A stretch of DNA of 64,000 bases from Breviolum minutum Mf 1.05b.01. Lineage: Eukaryota; Sar; Dinophyceae; Suessiales; Symbiodiniaceae. Shown in pieces: positions 38,086-50,258 of this stretch (positions within the stretch are counted from its first letter, which is position 1; every line of letters begins with the position of its first letter). The stretch lies in the NCBI GenBank assembly GCA_000507305.1, contig DF241774.1:1-64000 (forward strand), in the 5' to 3' direction. The position numbers and the translations under genes were made by a program. Below the pieces are notes generated by a model that saw only the letters and a list, made by a program, of their open reading frames with translations, made no database searches and was not told the origin of the DNA.

Positions 38086-38142
38086 ATGTCGAGCACTTTG
38101 GAACGTGATGATTGCACCCTTACTGATGTATCTGGTCTGAAG
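38086..38142 (+). CDS. Candidate first coding exon, unrecognised gene
   Basis: ATG at 38086 opens 19 codons (MSSTLERDDCTLTDVSGLK) ending exactly at a strong donor (AAG|GTATGCC). It is probably the start of a gene continuing into the 38.7-41 kb exons. Phase-0 continuation at 38738 would give a short Gly/Pro/Ser stretch (GPPESAGKS); the better-looking frame there needs phase 2, so an exon is missing. Function unknown. Confidence 0.4.
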
Positions 38143-38737
38143 GTATGCCTTTCTCTGGCGGGTTCATCCTGAAGAGGAGATGAAGTGGACTTGCAAATCA
38201 TAATTCTGGGCAGATTATAGCGACGAGGTGACCTAAGATTTGTGCATTGTTTCTACACACGCTCGGGTGTGAGAAAGGAGTGATTAGTCTTGACATAGCA
38301 AGATATCCAGCCGGGTCAAAGCTTGTGTTCGTGCAGTATCGCAAGGAATGGTCAATCAGACAAAAGACAGTAAACTAACATCGCTGACATCAACTTGTTT
38401 TTTTAAGAAAATGCATCTACACCCCCTTGAAACTACATAACACCAGAACCCAGAAGAAAACCTGCTGTATTTTCCACATAGTTACTGTAGATGGTGCTAT
38501 ATTGCTTGGGTAGGTAGCAGTCATGGTGGATGGTGGAGTCTGAAGGGGCAAAAACTTGAGTCTTGTTAAATGAATCCTATTGCAAACCACATGTTTTTTT
38601 CCAAATTTTCTTTCTGAAACAGGTCTGAAAGGATAGATTTCGCACATTGTTTGTTTTTGTATGTTTTTGTTTTGGTTGGATCCTTCACTCTCCATGTCCC
38701 AAGTTGATCAACAACCATTCGCGGCGCTAATTCTCAG

Positions 38738-40227
38738 GTTGGCCCACCAGAATCGGCTGGAAAATCGTCAACCTGATCTCTTGAAATATTTGTTGGTGGG
38801 AACCTGAGGGTTGAACCGGTGGGAAGGTGGTGATTGGGGATGGGTTGGTTGGGGATGCTGTTTGCTTCGTGGTTTTTGCCTGGCAGCAAGCCGCCGAGTT
38901 TTTTCGTCCCCTTGGGGGATGGTTTGATGACGGATTATTTTTAAATTCCACACCGTGCGATGGAGAACATTCAGAATTGTATTGGAAGAGTTGTTTGTCC
39001 TGCGGGTTCGGACTTGTTTGATCACCGTTGCAATTGGGTAATGGTGATTTTCCCCGCACCAACAGTACCCAGACTGACAAGGTGAGCGATCCAAAGATGA
39101 AACAATCCCATACGGATGGTGGCTACTTTCATCCTCTTCCCCATGCATTTTTGCCGTTCCCGCCCAGCATTGTCTCCTGGGACATCGTGGTATGGTCTTC
39201 GGGGTTTTGGCCAGCGTTTCACCGGTCAGGGCCCTAAGGAGCATCACAGCACACCACGGGGAATGCCGGGTGAAAATTGATTCATCAGGTCCAAGTCCAT
39301 ACTTTTTTAGATGGAACTCCAGGCGGCAAAGTCCCTATGCAAGTAAGGTGACATTGCACTACGAGAAAGCTTTCCAAGATGATCCTTTTCGGAAGCCAGT
39401 TGTGATATAGATAGATTTACTTGTTATAGCTTCAAGTTCACCAGCAGTGATCCAGTGTTGATGGGAAGTGTGCAAGCCTATGAGTGGACACATGTTTTGT
39501 TTGGGTTGAATGCCGGAAAATACGTGTGAAGGGATAATATGCCCTGATCTTGTATATAGCTTCTTTAAGATATTTGTACTGTGCGTTTTACACTTGGAAC
39601 ATGGGAGAATCATGGCCCGAAATGAATCAATTCGCTTGGGGCTGGATCACTGACCCTAGGCCTCCCAGACACAAAAAAACATGTGACTCTCTTTTTGCAC
39701 TTGACACATCTTCGACTTTCTACGGCATCTTTACATGATCTACAGTTGAGATAGTGAGATAAATGACACGCCCTTCAAACATGAAAAAAAATGAACATGT
39801 TCCAATGTACACTCCTGAAACTACCACTTCGCACCTTTAAAAAAGTTGATGCTTGGAATACGATCCGGCTTCCTTTCGAGTTGCGGCCTATTTTCAGGGG
39901 CTTTTGCTGTTAGTTTACCTGAGTGTAGCATCATCATCCCACCTTGGTTCCCAGACGAAGCGTACTGCCACTTTACCAGCCTGGGAAGAGGTAGCGAAGG
40001 CGCCCGGGATCTGTTGAATGGTCAGTGCTTCCAACACAACCAGGTTGGTTCAGTGCTCGTTCTGTATATCTACACAACTTTTATGTATTATTTTATATCT
40101 ATAATGATTTTAGATATAATAAGCTTTTGGTACCTTGAATCGAAAGAAACAACGAAAACAACGAAAACAACAACAACAACGACAACAACAACAACAACAA
40201 CAACAACAGCAACAGCAACAGGAACAG

Positions 40228-40271
<44 letters not shown>

Positions 40272-41354
40272 ACATGGTGGCTTTTAAAAACAAATCTCAA
40301 AAACACACACCAACAGCTGGCATCGAATTTTCGCAACTTGGGTCCAGAAGGTTGCCGGCTGCGGAAAATTGGACCAGTCACCCCAATAGGAAAATTATTT
40401 TAGCCTTGTTGATGAGTTAATTTCAGCATAGTTTCACATACACATATAACGCAGATGAATTGACATGTAGCATCTATGTACACATTTGCATGGATTAATT
40501 CTTCCAAGAAAACTGACTTACTGTTTTGTTTCAGGAAAAGCGCCGCACCGTTTTTTGGATGTTATTCCTGCGGGGAGATGCATCACCCTTTGAAGCGGCT
40601 GATCATGGTTTTGTGCTGCTACAACCGGTCCTTGTGGGGAACATATCATCGCAAACTTGGTTGGGATGATGCTGAACTTCCAAATGAAAATTGATCACCT
40701 AAATTCACCCTTGATCGTTATTTGATGAATAGCTTGAACCTCGAAAGTTAATAAAGACAATCCTCCCAAATATACAAGCCAAATTTTATCTTATGTCCAA
40801 AATCCAAAATTTTGTTTGTGCATGTGTGATCCTAGCCGTATCATGTATATCTAAAATTTTATTTATTTGTATATACATATATTGGCATTTCTTACATTTG
40901 AACTCCCCGTTTCTAAAGCGTAATCCTTGAGACAAAAGGCCTTGGAGAGTGGCAGCTTGTCGGAACGTCTGGAGAATCTACGCCTCTTGGGTTTTCGTGG
41001 ACCTAAGCCACGAAAGACCTGCTGGGCTGGATCAGTGTACCGTGGCTTTCCAACGGTGGAGGGATCAATGTACAAACAGATGGAAAATTCCAACCATTTG
41101 AAGATGTAAATTTCCTATTAAAAAACATGTGGTTTTCCATTGCATTGTTAGATTACTGGAGGGGTAATATCATGTTAATTTATAACATGAGTTGGTTTTG
41201 ATCTTTGGGAGAATTATGATGATGAGCGAGGTGCGGACACGCGGGGGAGGCCATGCAACGATTTAAATTAGGTGCATCGAAGCGGCTCATGGACACGGAT
41301 TCGGAAAAAGAAGAGAATTATGATCCCCTGATGGGACGAATTTCCCCGATGTGA
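38738..41354 (+). CDS. Unrecognised gene, scattered exons
   Basis: Splice-flanked blocks: 38738-about 38806 (after TCTCAG; LAHQNRLENRQPDLLKYLL), 40535-about 40668 (after TTTCAG; EKRRTVFWMLFLRGDASPF), 40939-41109 (after AAAAG; ALESGSLSERLENLRLLGFR then GPKPRK, open to TAA at 41107) and about 41233-41354 (RFKLGASKRLMDTDSEKEEN, stop TGA). All + strand. The two last blocks each reach a stop, so they may be ends of different genes or separated by unseen donors. A short block MELQAAKSLCK near 39311 may be another exon. No family recognised. Confidence 0.35.
39811..39926. repeat. Inverted-repeat element related to family B
   Basis: Left TACACTCCTGAAACTACCA, right GTTAGTTTACCTGAGTGTA, with CAGGGGC near the right end. 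The termini pair with mismatches. Confidence 0.45.
40150..40273. repeat. CAA microsatellite
   Basis: About 35 CAA-type triplets with CAG, GAA and CAT interruptions. The poly-Thr, poly-Val and poly-Leu frames over it are artefacts. Confidence 0.9.
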
Positions 41355-42959
41355 GATTGTGACGTATATAATATAATATATCATTTTTTATTATATCTTA
41401 GATTTGCTCTCCAACGACAAGGAATCCACTCCCCCCAACGGAGTGCCTTTGGGGAAAATCCAAAGATCCAAATGATGACTATGTGATTTTGGCCCCTAAT
41501 TTTCCATAGGGATTTTTAACAGAATTTAAGTGTCAATTTGTTTGTGGTATTTTCCCTTGCAAATTTTTTGGGCATGAAAACCCTTCCTGCGGTTGGTAAA
41601 AAAACCCTCGTCATGAGGTGGGTGAAGGATGAATATCCACGGAATCCCGACTCCGCACCATGGAAGGTGCCAAGCGGATCGTATCCGCGCATCAGGGAAG
41701 GGGTGATCAGATGGAGGTTTAAAGATGAGGTTGAATGAATGGTAACGCTTGTAGGTTTATACAAATATCAATGTAGATAGGTTCATATCATATATATATA
41801 TACACATGTATAAATATATATATATATACAATATATTTTTTACATAGGAACATGCTGCAAATGGAGTGGTGAAGACTTCAAACTCTTGCAAGTTGATTGT
41901 GAGGTTCTAAGTTTTTGTTTGTAAAGGTGATGAAGATCTCCAGGCCCATCACCCCACAAGGAATCTTGTTGTTAGCAACTGTTGTTAAGATCCCCGTTGA
42001 AAGAGGCTTCCTTCCAACATGTGACACTTTGTTTCGAACCAAAGCAGGGGATGATCCATGTATCCGCCGATCCACTCATGTGCATGTGTATATCTATACA
42101 GTTTATACATATGAATCTGAATATGTTAATCAGACGGATAGTTGAGCATGGTAACTATTGCTAGCGTTGTATCTTTTTTTCTGTGTGAACAGCGAATTGC
42201 AGACCAGAATTTGTTGTGAGCCAGTTTAACGAACATGTTCCACTTGCATTTGATGGCAATTGACAGCCATCTTGATTCTGCATAACACTCAGCATTCCCA
42301 AGCCGGTCCAATATCCCCATAAATTCTCGGATTTCCCGAGCCAAGCCAAACCAACTGATTCACCAAATTCCCCGGTCGAATCAACAAAAAACCCTGGCTG
42401 ATGCGCCTTGGGTAGGCCTTTGAGTATGTGGATCGGGAAGATGCTGATGTGCTTGGGTGTCTTGGAAAGGAAAAAGTGGGGTGAAACCTCCCCCTGAAAG
42501 AGGAGGTGAAACACCAAGTTGGGAATCAATTATAAACAATGATTTTGAGTTTCCATTTTTTTTCAAATTATTGTTTTTTTGGTCAATATCTTCAACGTCA
42601 CCCATGATGGGTTACCCTTTGGGTTTTCACACGACGTCACGTGTCTCTCACCGTTGGTTTCACTCCACCCTTTTGAACCCTTTTGAGGCAAGGAAAGCCT
42701 GGCATGAAGAATGAAGCTTTTCGATGGAATCGCCTATGGTGTTTGGAAAGTAATATCCAGGTGGACAGTAAGGAGCGATTTTCGTTAAACGATGTCGCAA
42801 TCCAGGAGTTGACTAGCCAGATCATGAATATCATGTTTTTTTCATTCATGTGTTGATGATTATGATGAGACAGGAGTTGATTGAACGAGTTCTTTGACTC
42901 ATGGTATATCATGGTGGTAATGCTGCTTGTAATCGTACCCTGTATATACATGGACGTGC
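41355..42959. other. Unassigned stretch
   Basis: AT-rich, with ATAT tracts at about 41787-41832. Open frames at 41915-42145 and 42161-42529 (minus) lack splice-supported ends and coding-like composition. Nothing firmly supported. Confidence 0.3.
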
Positions 42960-43382
42960 ATGATAGATTTGCCAGAGGATTTGAGATGTGTGAATCTTGC
43001 GTTTGGTGATGCATGGTGTAGTTTGGGTCATGTTTCGAATTAGCTTTTTGCATAGTCTTGGGAGAGTTTTGACAGGGCCAAAGCTTGCATATGCGATTTA
43101 TGAAGTCACAATTTGCAATCATTCCCCGTCCCTAAGTCCGAAACCAAAAAATGCGAAAACAGATTGTTCAAAGAAATATACGCATGAAGGGCTCAGGTTT
43201 ACTCAACACGGTTTTCTTCTGTGGTGAAAGTATGTCTGTGAAAGTCATGTTTTTTTCACTCACCATGTTTTTTGTCCCACTTTTCCCATCTTGGCTTTTC
43301 ATGTCTCCAGGAGCGTGAGTGGGAGTCGGGCTTTAAGAAGCGTGCGGAGCAGTTCATTTGGGAGGAGCTGTCCCCGATTTGA
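42960..43382 (+). CDS. Unrecognised gene end, two candidate exons
   Basis: The terminal exon 43311-43382 after TCTCCAG is the stronger one: 23 charged codons (EREWESGFKKRAEQFIWEEL then SPI) and TGA. Upstream, an ATG at 42960 opens MIDLPEDLRCVNLAFGDAWC, a candidate internal or first exon, but its donor and phase could not be settled. No family recognised. Confidence 0.4.
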
Positions 43383-43682
43383 GTTGAGCATAGCAAATCC
43401 AGCAAGAGGCTTGTAGCAGTTAGCAATATAAGGAGTTTATGAGTTTGTTTTGTTTATTTTACTCACCAAAAAAGCCCTGTAATTTATTTGTTGATATAGT
43501 TTCTTGGGAAGGTTGGTGAAAGAGGCAAATTTGTTTTCCCACATGGTTTGGTTTGTCCTATGACTTGGGTTGGACAAAACCCTTTTCGAGTTCACAATAG
43601 ATACCCTTGCCATGCTCCTGTGTTAACTCCTTGGCACGAAACTTGCGTGTTCTGGTGTTGGCTGGCGTTTAGAGAAACATGA

Positions 43683-43764
43683 TGACGATGACGGCAATGA
43701 TGATGATGATGATGATTATGATGATGATGATGATGATGATGATTATGATGATGATGATGTTGAG
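43683..43764. repeat. GAT microsatellite
   Basis: About 25 GAT/GAC triplets with ATTATG interruptions. The His-rich minus-strand frame is an artefact. Confidence 0.9.
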
Positions 43765-44137
43765 AATGACAATGATGTTGATGATTCATGATTGATGATA
43801 TACTGTAAATAATGATGTTATATTGTCAGTGTGATGTGTTTTACTATCATCATTCTGATTTGGTTGATACTCACCTTCGGAGAAGGCTGCCACTGACACA
43901 GGAGTCTCCTGGATTCAAATGGGACGGCTTTGGTGGCAAAAAATCTCCCACCCCCAGCATCCACGACAAGTGTCTCCGCTGAAGCTGGGTTTTTCGTGTT
44001 TCTTAAGCTGCAAAAGGATAAAGTTGGACAGAGTTCCTCATGGAGGAGGTAGCTTTTTTGGAGGTAAGTGTTTTGCATGCTTTGCTGTTTGATGGCGACG
44101 GTGATTCGTTGCCACACGTAAAAGTGCATACATAATA

Positions 44138-44140
<3 letters not shown>

Positions 44141-44189
<49 letters not shown>
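44141..44189. repeat. ATT microsatellite
   Basis: About 16 ATT triplets. Source of the Asn-run frame on the minus strand. Confidence 0.9.
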
Positions 44190-44192
<3 letters not shown>

Positions 44193-44907
44193 CTTTTTTA
44201 TTATTATTGAATGTATAATTATATATACACACATACACATATCTTAAGTTCCCTTCAACAAAGGGTTACCTCAGACATCTCTAGGAAAAAAACATGTTTT
44301 TCAAAAAACAAAGGTCCACGAAGGTGGGTGATTGTGGGACCTCGTTGACCATCGGCACTAAGGCTTCAGCTGACGAATCGGCTTTTTGTTGATGAGGCCT
44401 TGGCGAGTCCGTTGACGGGGGAAAGAAATATAATTACATCCACCAAAAAGTATTTGGATACCCTCAAAAATAGCCCATATTTGAAAGGAGATGCATTTTC
44501 CAAAGCATCATTTTTGGTATCTATGTTAACATGTGCTGGTGTATCTAATCAGCAGTTAGCTGTGGTTTTGCCTTTAAATTGCCTTTAAACTCACTGTATA
44601 TTCCCAAAAATCTGCCCAATCAACCCAACATCCAAAAAAGTCATCAGTAGTAGCGCCATGGTGGGCTTGAAAAATTAACCTCATGCTGAAGAGCTTTTAA
44701 TGGGCTGCAGGTGAGCAAAGATAGTAGTCAATGAAACTAAATAGAGGCAAAACGACAGCATAGTCTTTACCAAAACTTTTCACACCGCAAAATTCGGAAC
44801 ACAAATCTTTCGTTTCAAAATCCATCATATATTTTTGGTGCCCATTAATGATATAATCAGATACATCACATCTCGTTTATCTTGAACTGAAAATGGTCCT
44901 GCTGCAG

Positions 44908-46209
44908 TTCTGCTGGCCTTCGCTGGTTCCCTGCCTCCGGGATCGAGGCATTGGCGCAGTGCGTGCCGATGACTTCCCGCCTGAAGTTGGTGGGCGAAAA
45001 AATTCTTTGCATCTCGGTGTTTTGGGGCCCGAAACACCACGACAGCCTTGGAGGAACGGATCCCTTTGTTGGGATCAATATAAGGGGGGAAAGAATTGGG
45101 AGCATCCCACAGAGATTTGAGCAAGGGATATTGGCATTCTTTGGGGGGTAGATGGAAGGTTTATGTTTTTTTTTGATGGAACCTATTGGAAAATTCTCAT
45201 GGGAAAAAACCTTTTTGAAGATCAGTTCCATAGCCACATCTGTTGATGGGTGCAAAATGTGGACATCCTCAACATCTCCTGATTTCCTGCCAAAATCTGT
45301 CATGTTTTGGAGGACCTTTGTATCATGTTGTATCCACACTTGATCCATATCCCCCCCCAAAAAGTTATTCCAAGCCATGCGGGGTGGATTCTTTAATCCA
45401 GGTGTCATGGGACTCTTGCAAGAAAAACATATGAATCTTAGCCAAGTGGCTTGTTTCGGGAGGTTTTTTGTGGCCATCCTGGGAGATTTTCGGGAAGCAA
45501 GAATTGGAATTGGGGAGTGTTCACAGCCCAAAGTGTCCTTGTCATGTCTCAGACAGTTTAGTTTTTGCTGTGACATGTCACCTTCAAGTTGAAAATTGAC
45601 CAACAAGTCAATGCTCATGAAAATGATAGCTAGCATTTGATGAAGGTATATAATTATCCAATCATATATACCGAGACCAGATCTCACCACCAATCGAAAG
45701 CAGCCTTTCATTGCCGAGGTCCTTTGCTGATTTTCTGTGCGGAGAGTTTGAAAAAGACCAGCGTGGGCGCGTGGCTCACGGGAAACGATCCGGAGGAGAC
45801 AATTGTGGGTGTGTCTGATGTTTAAGTTGTTTGGTGTACGTCTGAGGTAGTGCTTGCAAGAAAAGAAACGCAAACGCACGTAGAGACATGTGGATGTTCA
45901 TCGCAAAGTACCGTAGTTTTTCGTTCTACATAGGAGTAACATGGAGTAACGCTTGTTTCTTTCCATTTGAGTTCTATGAACCATGTATAGGTTTAAGATT
46001 CAGTATCTTTGGACCTGTGACCCCCCCGCGACCCCCCAATATCCCCCCAACTTTTCCGAGTCCCAAAACTGCAGGAAGTGGATGCTGCAGAGAAGTTGGC
46101 CGTGCATCGGGTACCCCATCTCCACCGGATGGGGACGGATGAATGGTCGCTGAGTCATGGCAACTCCCCCCAAATGTCAGGAAAAGAATCCATGGAACTC
46201 AATGAATAA
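44908..46209 (+). CDS. Unrecognised protein, three exons
   Basis: Exon 44908-45016 (after CTGCAG; LRWFPASGIEALAQCVPMTS then RLKLVGEKILCIS; donor TCG|GTGTTT). Exon 45719-45808 (after GCCGAG; PLLIFCAESLKKTSVGAWLT then GNDPEETIV; donor G|GTGTGTC) joins in phase 1 to the terminal exon 46061-46209 (after TTCCGAG; PKLQEVDAAEKLAVHRVPHL then HRMGTDEWSLSH) ending at TAA. The first and second are not in phase, so an exon is missing between 45.0 and 45.7 kb. A 1 kb open frame on the opposite strand spans this region and is rejected. No family recognised. Confidence 0.5.
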
Positions 46210-46358
46210 AGATAGCTGTGGATTGAAACGATCTGTTGTGATCATCAGACATGTTTGTCCGTTTTTTTTAAAACCAGCTATGCCAAGTGTCAGAACCTCC
46301 AACGAAAGGTCCTGAGAGAATGAAGAAACACCACCTCACCAACAAACAAATATTGACC

Positions 46359-46469
46359 TACACCCCTGAAGATTAACGGCTGGAACATAATCATGGAGCT
46401 TTGGTTCAGATCATGCTCCTTTCTTTTCATGGGTGATTTGTAGGTTCCATCCATTAATCTTCCAGGGGA
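46359..46469. repeat. Family D inverted-repeat element
   Basis: Left CTACACCCCTGAAGATTAA and GGAACATAATCATGGAG, right TGTAGGTTCCATCCATTAA then TCTTCCAGGGG. Same layout as the copy at 29246. Confidence 0.75.
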
Positions 46470-47581
46470 CCTCAAACACTGGGAGGATGCATAAAAAAGG
46501 TTTGAAACAACCAGAAACTGCTGGAAAACCAAGAAAATCTTGCATGAGATATTAGAGATCTGGAAATTGATGGGTAAATCTTACCCTTCTCCCAAGTTTC
46601 AACATGACATTTACATAATCAGTAGATTGTTTGGGCCATTAAGGTGAAAATACTGCAATCTTTGGTTTTAGGGATTTATGACAAAGATATGGAAATCATA
46701 TTTTACTCATTACACAGATTTATGGATCCCCGGTGATCTATGAGTGACATCAGGTAGGTTTACAAGAAATCCCTTTCCACTAATGGGTTGATTGAAGGAA
46801 AGATGTCAGGAGAACAGGAGATGTTTTAAGCCGAGATGTTATGATCACATTTGATCTGACATGGACCGTGATTTTTTCATCGCTGGCTTCCATGAGTTTC
46901 ACTCAGGACATGCTTCGGTATGTGGCGTCACAGGTGCGGTTTTCAGGGGTCCAGCTTGATGATCGCGGTGGGTCAAGGCCTCTATATAGATCTTTCCGTA
47001 TCAACTGCCTTTCAATACCCGTTTTATGAGTCATTTCCAGTAAATTTGCCGGTGTCCCTAAAGGTTTTCCGACAATATTTTCAACAAGAATATGTCTTAT
47101 GTGGAAGCACCACATATTGTTTTTTTCCTACAAATTGTGGAGGAGAAAGTGAAGTTATATGACATCATTATAGGAATGATAATGCAAAATCAGGTTTGTT
47201 TGGGTTTGTTACAGTATATGTTTGGATGTTTTGATCAACAACAAAACATCTTCAGCCAATGTGTTGAAACTTCCAAAGGCCTCAAGCTGGCCATACCTTA
47301 CCATGACCCTATAGTAACAGGTGACCCATTTGTTGTTCCAAGACTTAAGTGGATAGGTTTTCAAGAGCTAGGTTTTGACTAACGTGATGTCACCGCGCAG
47401 TTTTTTTTGGGTATATCAATGAGAAAAGATAGAAAAAGCATTACAGTAACCTGCACTTGCAATTATGATGTGATGAAATTGGAATTGAAGGGCAATGGTG
47501 CCCCTAGATTAGACACCGGAATTCTATGCACTGCTATTTTTTCACACGTTTTCTACCCCTCTGCGAATCTCCGATGTTTAG
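46470..47581. other. Unassigned stretch
   Basis: A weak + block near 46880-46935 (ASMSFTQDMLRYVASQ) could be an exon of the following gene, but its boundaries are not clear. Otherwise AT-rich intronic or intergenic sequence. Confidence 0.3.
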
Positions 47582-49812
47582 GTTGCATGTGGCGGTGCCG
47601 AAGACAAAGTGTGGCAGAAACCCTTCTTGAAGGTTGGTTTGTTGTTCGGTTGATCTTTGGTGGTTCCAGGATGAGTTACATACCTTGCTAGGTGGTGGTT
47701 TCAAACATTTTTTGTTTTCACCCTTACCTGGGGAGATGATCCAATTTGACTCATATTGTTCAAATGGGTTGAAACCACCAACTGGCTTGATGTTGCATTA
47801 TTTATTTGAAACACACCCGAAAGGAGATGCCTTTCAATGGGTTTCCAGAATCGAGATCTACAGTTGGAACACCTACTTGTTCCATGTCAGGTATGATATG
47901 TGATATGAAATTATAGTACGGAAGGTGTGTGTCATTGTGAAAAGTGCCAATCAGATGCTTTTTGTCATTTTGCCATTTGCTAACCATGGTGAGTTGTTTG
48001 GCCAGCTGTTTCCTCATATCAGACTCGAGCCTGCCGGCCATACCATATTTGTTTAGCAAAGTATAGTATTCAACTCATGGTTTGGGTTGGTGGTTTGGAT
48101 TCCTAAAGTCCCCTTTATGAAAGGGATTGGGATTGTTGCTTAGCGGCACCCTGTTTGATGGGTCCCAAATCATTGGGCCCCCAACCATTTTGTGTTTTTT
48201 GTTTCCTCAATGGTTACAGTAACCAGCTTCAACCTGCCTCTCGAACTGGGACTCTCGCACTTCTTCCGCCAGGTTTGGGAAGAAACAAAGGAGAAGGTGG
48301 CAGTAGCACTACTCACCAAACAAAGTGAAGGTGCGGCCACTGGAAATGGACGTTTTATTTACTGTATGGTTTTGAGACCGGTGTGGAAAAATTAGGAGTT
48401 GTTCAACTGCAAGAAAATACATGTGACCCATGAAGGATGGCCTAAGATTTCTGGACATTTTTTTCTTGGCAGGAGGATGCAGGAGGTGGTATTTGAGGTT
48501 TACTACCTGATAGCTTTCAGAACACTAACCTTCACCACTAAAATGCTAAAACTTGCAACTTTGGGATGTAAACAAGCCTGTGGATTTTCTTGAATTTGGA
48601 TGAATTTGGAACAAACAAATCTAGATATCTCTTGAGGACATCAGTGAATCAGACGCCCAAAAGAAGTCATCACCTTCACTCACCTTCACCTTCTCTCTCA
48701 ACAAAAAACGGAATGCCATTTGCAGCTTTTGAAAGTGAAACCCTTACCAAATAAAGGGAGATGCAACCGAAAACCGAAGCACACATAAATTTCATCCACC
48801 CCATCAACAAGACGTCCCAGATTTGATGCAACTCACCGAGCTGGTGGAAGAAGTACGGTGGCAAGCGAATGAGCACGGGACTCGGAAGGAAAACCAGCAG
48901 GCAATCACACTGGAAAATCGCGATTCCCGCCATGGGTGTCTTGCCATGTTTTTTTGGGGTTTCCTGTTATTTTTTTGGTTACTGTAGGTGCAACCTATTT
49001 TTTTGGGTGAATGTGTGTGTGTGTGTGCGTTTTGAAATCTATAGCTGTTTCCATTCTTGTTGAGCCTATGATGCGGGATGAAGTACTTCCCTCAACATCA
49101 CTTTGAACCTCGGGTGCAGCGATGCAGTGATCTATGCCAGGACCAGCTAAGGGGTGCCCAATTGGCTCCCTGAGCCAGGGTCACCAATTAGCACCCTGAT
49201 TGATTGATTGATTGATTGATTGATTCATTGATTCATTGATTGATTCTACTGTTGTTGTTTTGAGGTCCCATGCTCATTCTAGGATTTGGCGGCGTGTCAC
49301 TTGTGTGTGCAACGGTGCTATTTGGACGCCCTTTAGTGTACTGGGTGCCTAACTAGCACCCGTTTCAACGTATAGGGTGGCAAACACTATCCCCCGAAAC
49401 ATGTCAAAACGTTTGGTGTCAACTGAATGTTGGTATTCATAGGGGGTGGCCAATTAGCACCCCTCACAAAGAGACGATCCAGACAGCCAACTATATAACA
49501 CCCCTTCACAAAGTGCTGGTACGGTTTGTTTAAATTCAGACATGTCTCAATTATAAAACAGTTCTTGTATGTTTTTTTGTTTATTTTTCATCATTCCAGG
49601 TCTTGGTTGTTCGGATTCTCACAAGCCTCCCAGATACTGTCCAGGTCGCAAGGCATTCGTCGCTCGGCCTTTGAACCAAAGGATGCACCCCAGGATCAGG
49701 CGCGAAGGGTGCCGTGGCGCGAAGGGTGCCGTGGCGCGGTGAGGGGGGCGGACACGAGACATTGGCACGGGAAGCATTGAAAGACTATGAAATAGCCATG
49801 CTGTTGGAATAA
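47582..49812 (+). CDS. Unrecognised protein, at least five exons
   Basis: Exons 47582-47632 (VACGGAEDKVWQKPFLK; GT donor), 48273-48330 (VWEETKEKVAVALLTKQSE; donor G|GTGCGG), 48812-48912 (VPDLMQLTELVEEVRWQANE then HGTRKENQQAITL; GA donor CTG|GAAAAT) and 49600-about 49666 (VLVVRILTSLPDTVQVARHS) join in consistent phase. The last exon ends ETLAREALKDYEIAMLLE with TAA at 49810; its 5' boundary (between 49694 and 49744) is ambiguous because a 17-bp tandem repeat lies there. Helical and charged. The first intron hosts a family A and a family F element. No family recognised; the coding status is well supported by phase. Confidence 0.6.
47688..47783. repeat. Family A element (reference copy)
   Basis: The cleanest copy: left GCTAGGTGGTGGTTTCAAAC, core TTTTCACCCTTACCTGGGGA then GATGATCCAATTTGACTC, right GGGTTGAAACCACCAACT. 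Inside intron 47633-48272 of the unrecognised gene. Confidence 0.85.
48080..48188. repeat. Family F inverted-repeat element
   Basis: Starts GTTTGGGTTGGTGGTTTGG, has CCCCTTTATGAAAGGGATTG, ends ATTGGGCCCCCAACCA. Same family as 609-709. Diverged relatives may lie at about 7083-7180 and 58213-58294. Confidence 0.65.
49150..49470. repeat. Repeated GGTGCC..AATTAGCACCC motif and GATT tract
   Basis: The palindrome-like motif (A/C)CAATTAGCACCC or a close form occurs about four times (near 49155, 49187, 49363, 49447), sometimes with GGGTGCC on its left. A GATT tetranucleotide run fills 49195-49244. It lies in the intron between exons ending 48912 and starting 49600. Confidence 0.55.
49701..49734. repeat. 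17-bp tandem duplication
   Basis: CGCGAAGGGTGCCGTGG occurs twice in a row near the last exon of the 47.6-49.8 kb gene. 17 is not a multiple of three, so if exonic it would have shifted the frame; it obscures the true splice boundary. Confidence 0.75.
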
Positions 49813-50168
49813 TTATACATGATTGATGATTGCATGATATTTTGACATTTTATGTATTGTGTAATTTTGTTGTTGTCTTTTCCATTCTTTTCCGGTGCCA
49901 ATGCTTTGTTGCGATATGACCATGGCCGCCTAGTATCAGTCAAGGTATTTTAAGGTACTGTTTGCCATAACAAAAATACAAACACGCCAACATCCTCACA
50001 AGTATTCAGGAAACATCCCTTTTTGGTGGGGTTCACCTCTACCAGATCCTTCCAAAGACAACCAGATCCTTTTCCACTTCAATTCTTGGTAAACTAGCGA
50101 ACGTTCTAGTTAGCTGGGAAAAGATGGGCCATGAATGAATCATTCATGTGGGATTTTCCAGCAGTCAG

Positions 50169-50258
50169 CACGTTCGTTTTGCCATAGTTGGCCAGCCATT
50201 ACAGGCCGAGTTGCTTCCCGAAGACGAGATCCGCTGGTTCAAACGCAGGATCCGGTGA
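50169..50258 (+). CDS. Unrecognised terminal exon
   Basis: After AGTCAG: VRFAIVGQPLQAELLPEDEI then RWFKRRIR and TGA at 50256. Good amphipathic and basic composition in one frame. Its upstream exons were not found between 49.8 and 50.2 kb. No family recognised. Confidence 0.45.
   Translation, partial: HVRFAIVGQPLQAELLPEDEIRWFKRRIR

Noticed and set aside
38768-39247. 159-codon minus-strand frame rich in Pro/His/Gln
   Set aside because: No domain and overlaps a splice-flanked + exon at 38738. Composition is typical of an antisense shadow.
40088-40403. Poly-Thr, poly-Val and poly-Leu frames
   Set aside because: Direct products of the CAA microsatellite.
44866-45879. 337-codon minus-strand open frame, the longest in the window
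   Set aside because: No recognisable domain, low-complexity and unusual composition, and it runs antisense to two splice-flanked + exons (44908-45016, 45719-45808). Judged a chance frame.
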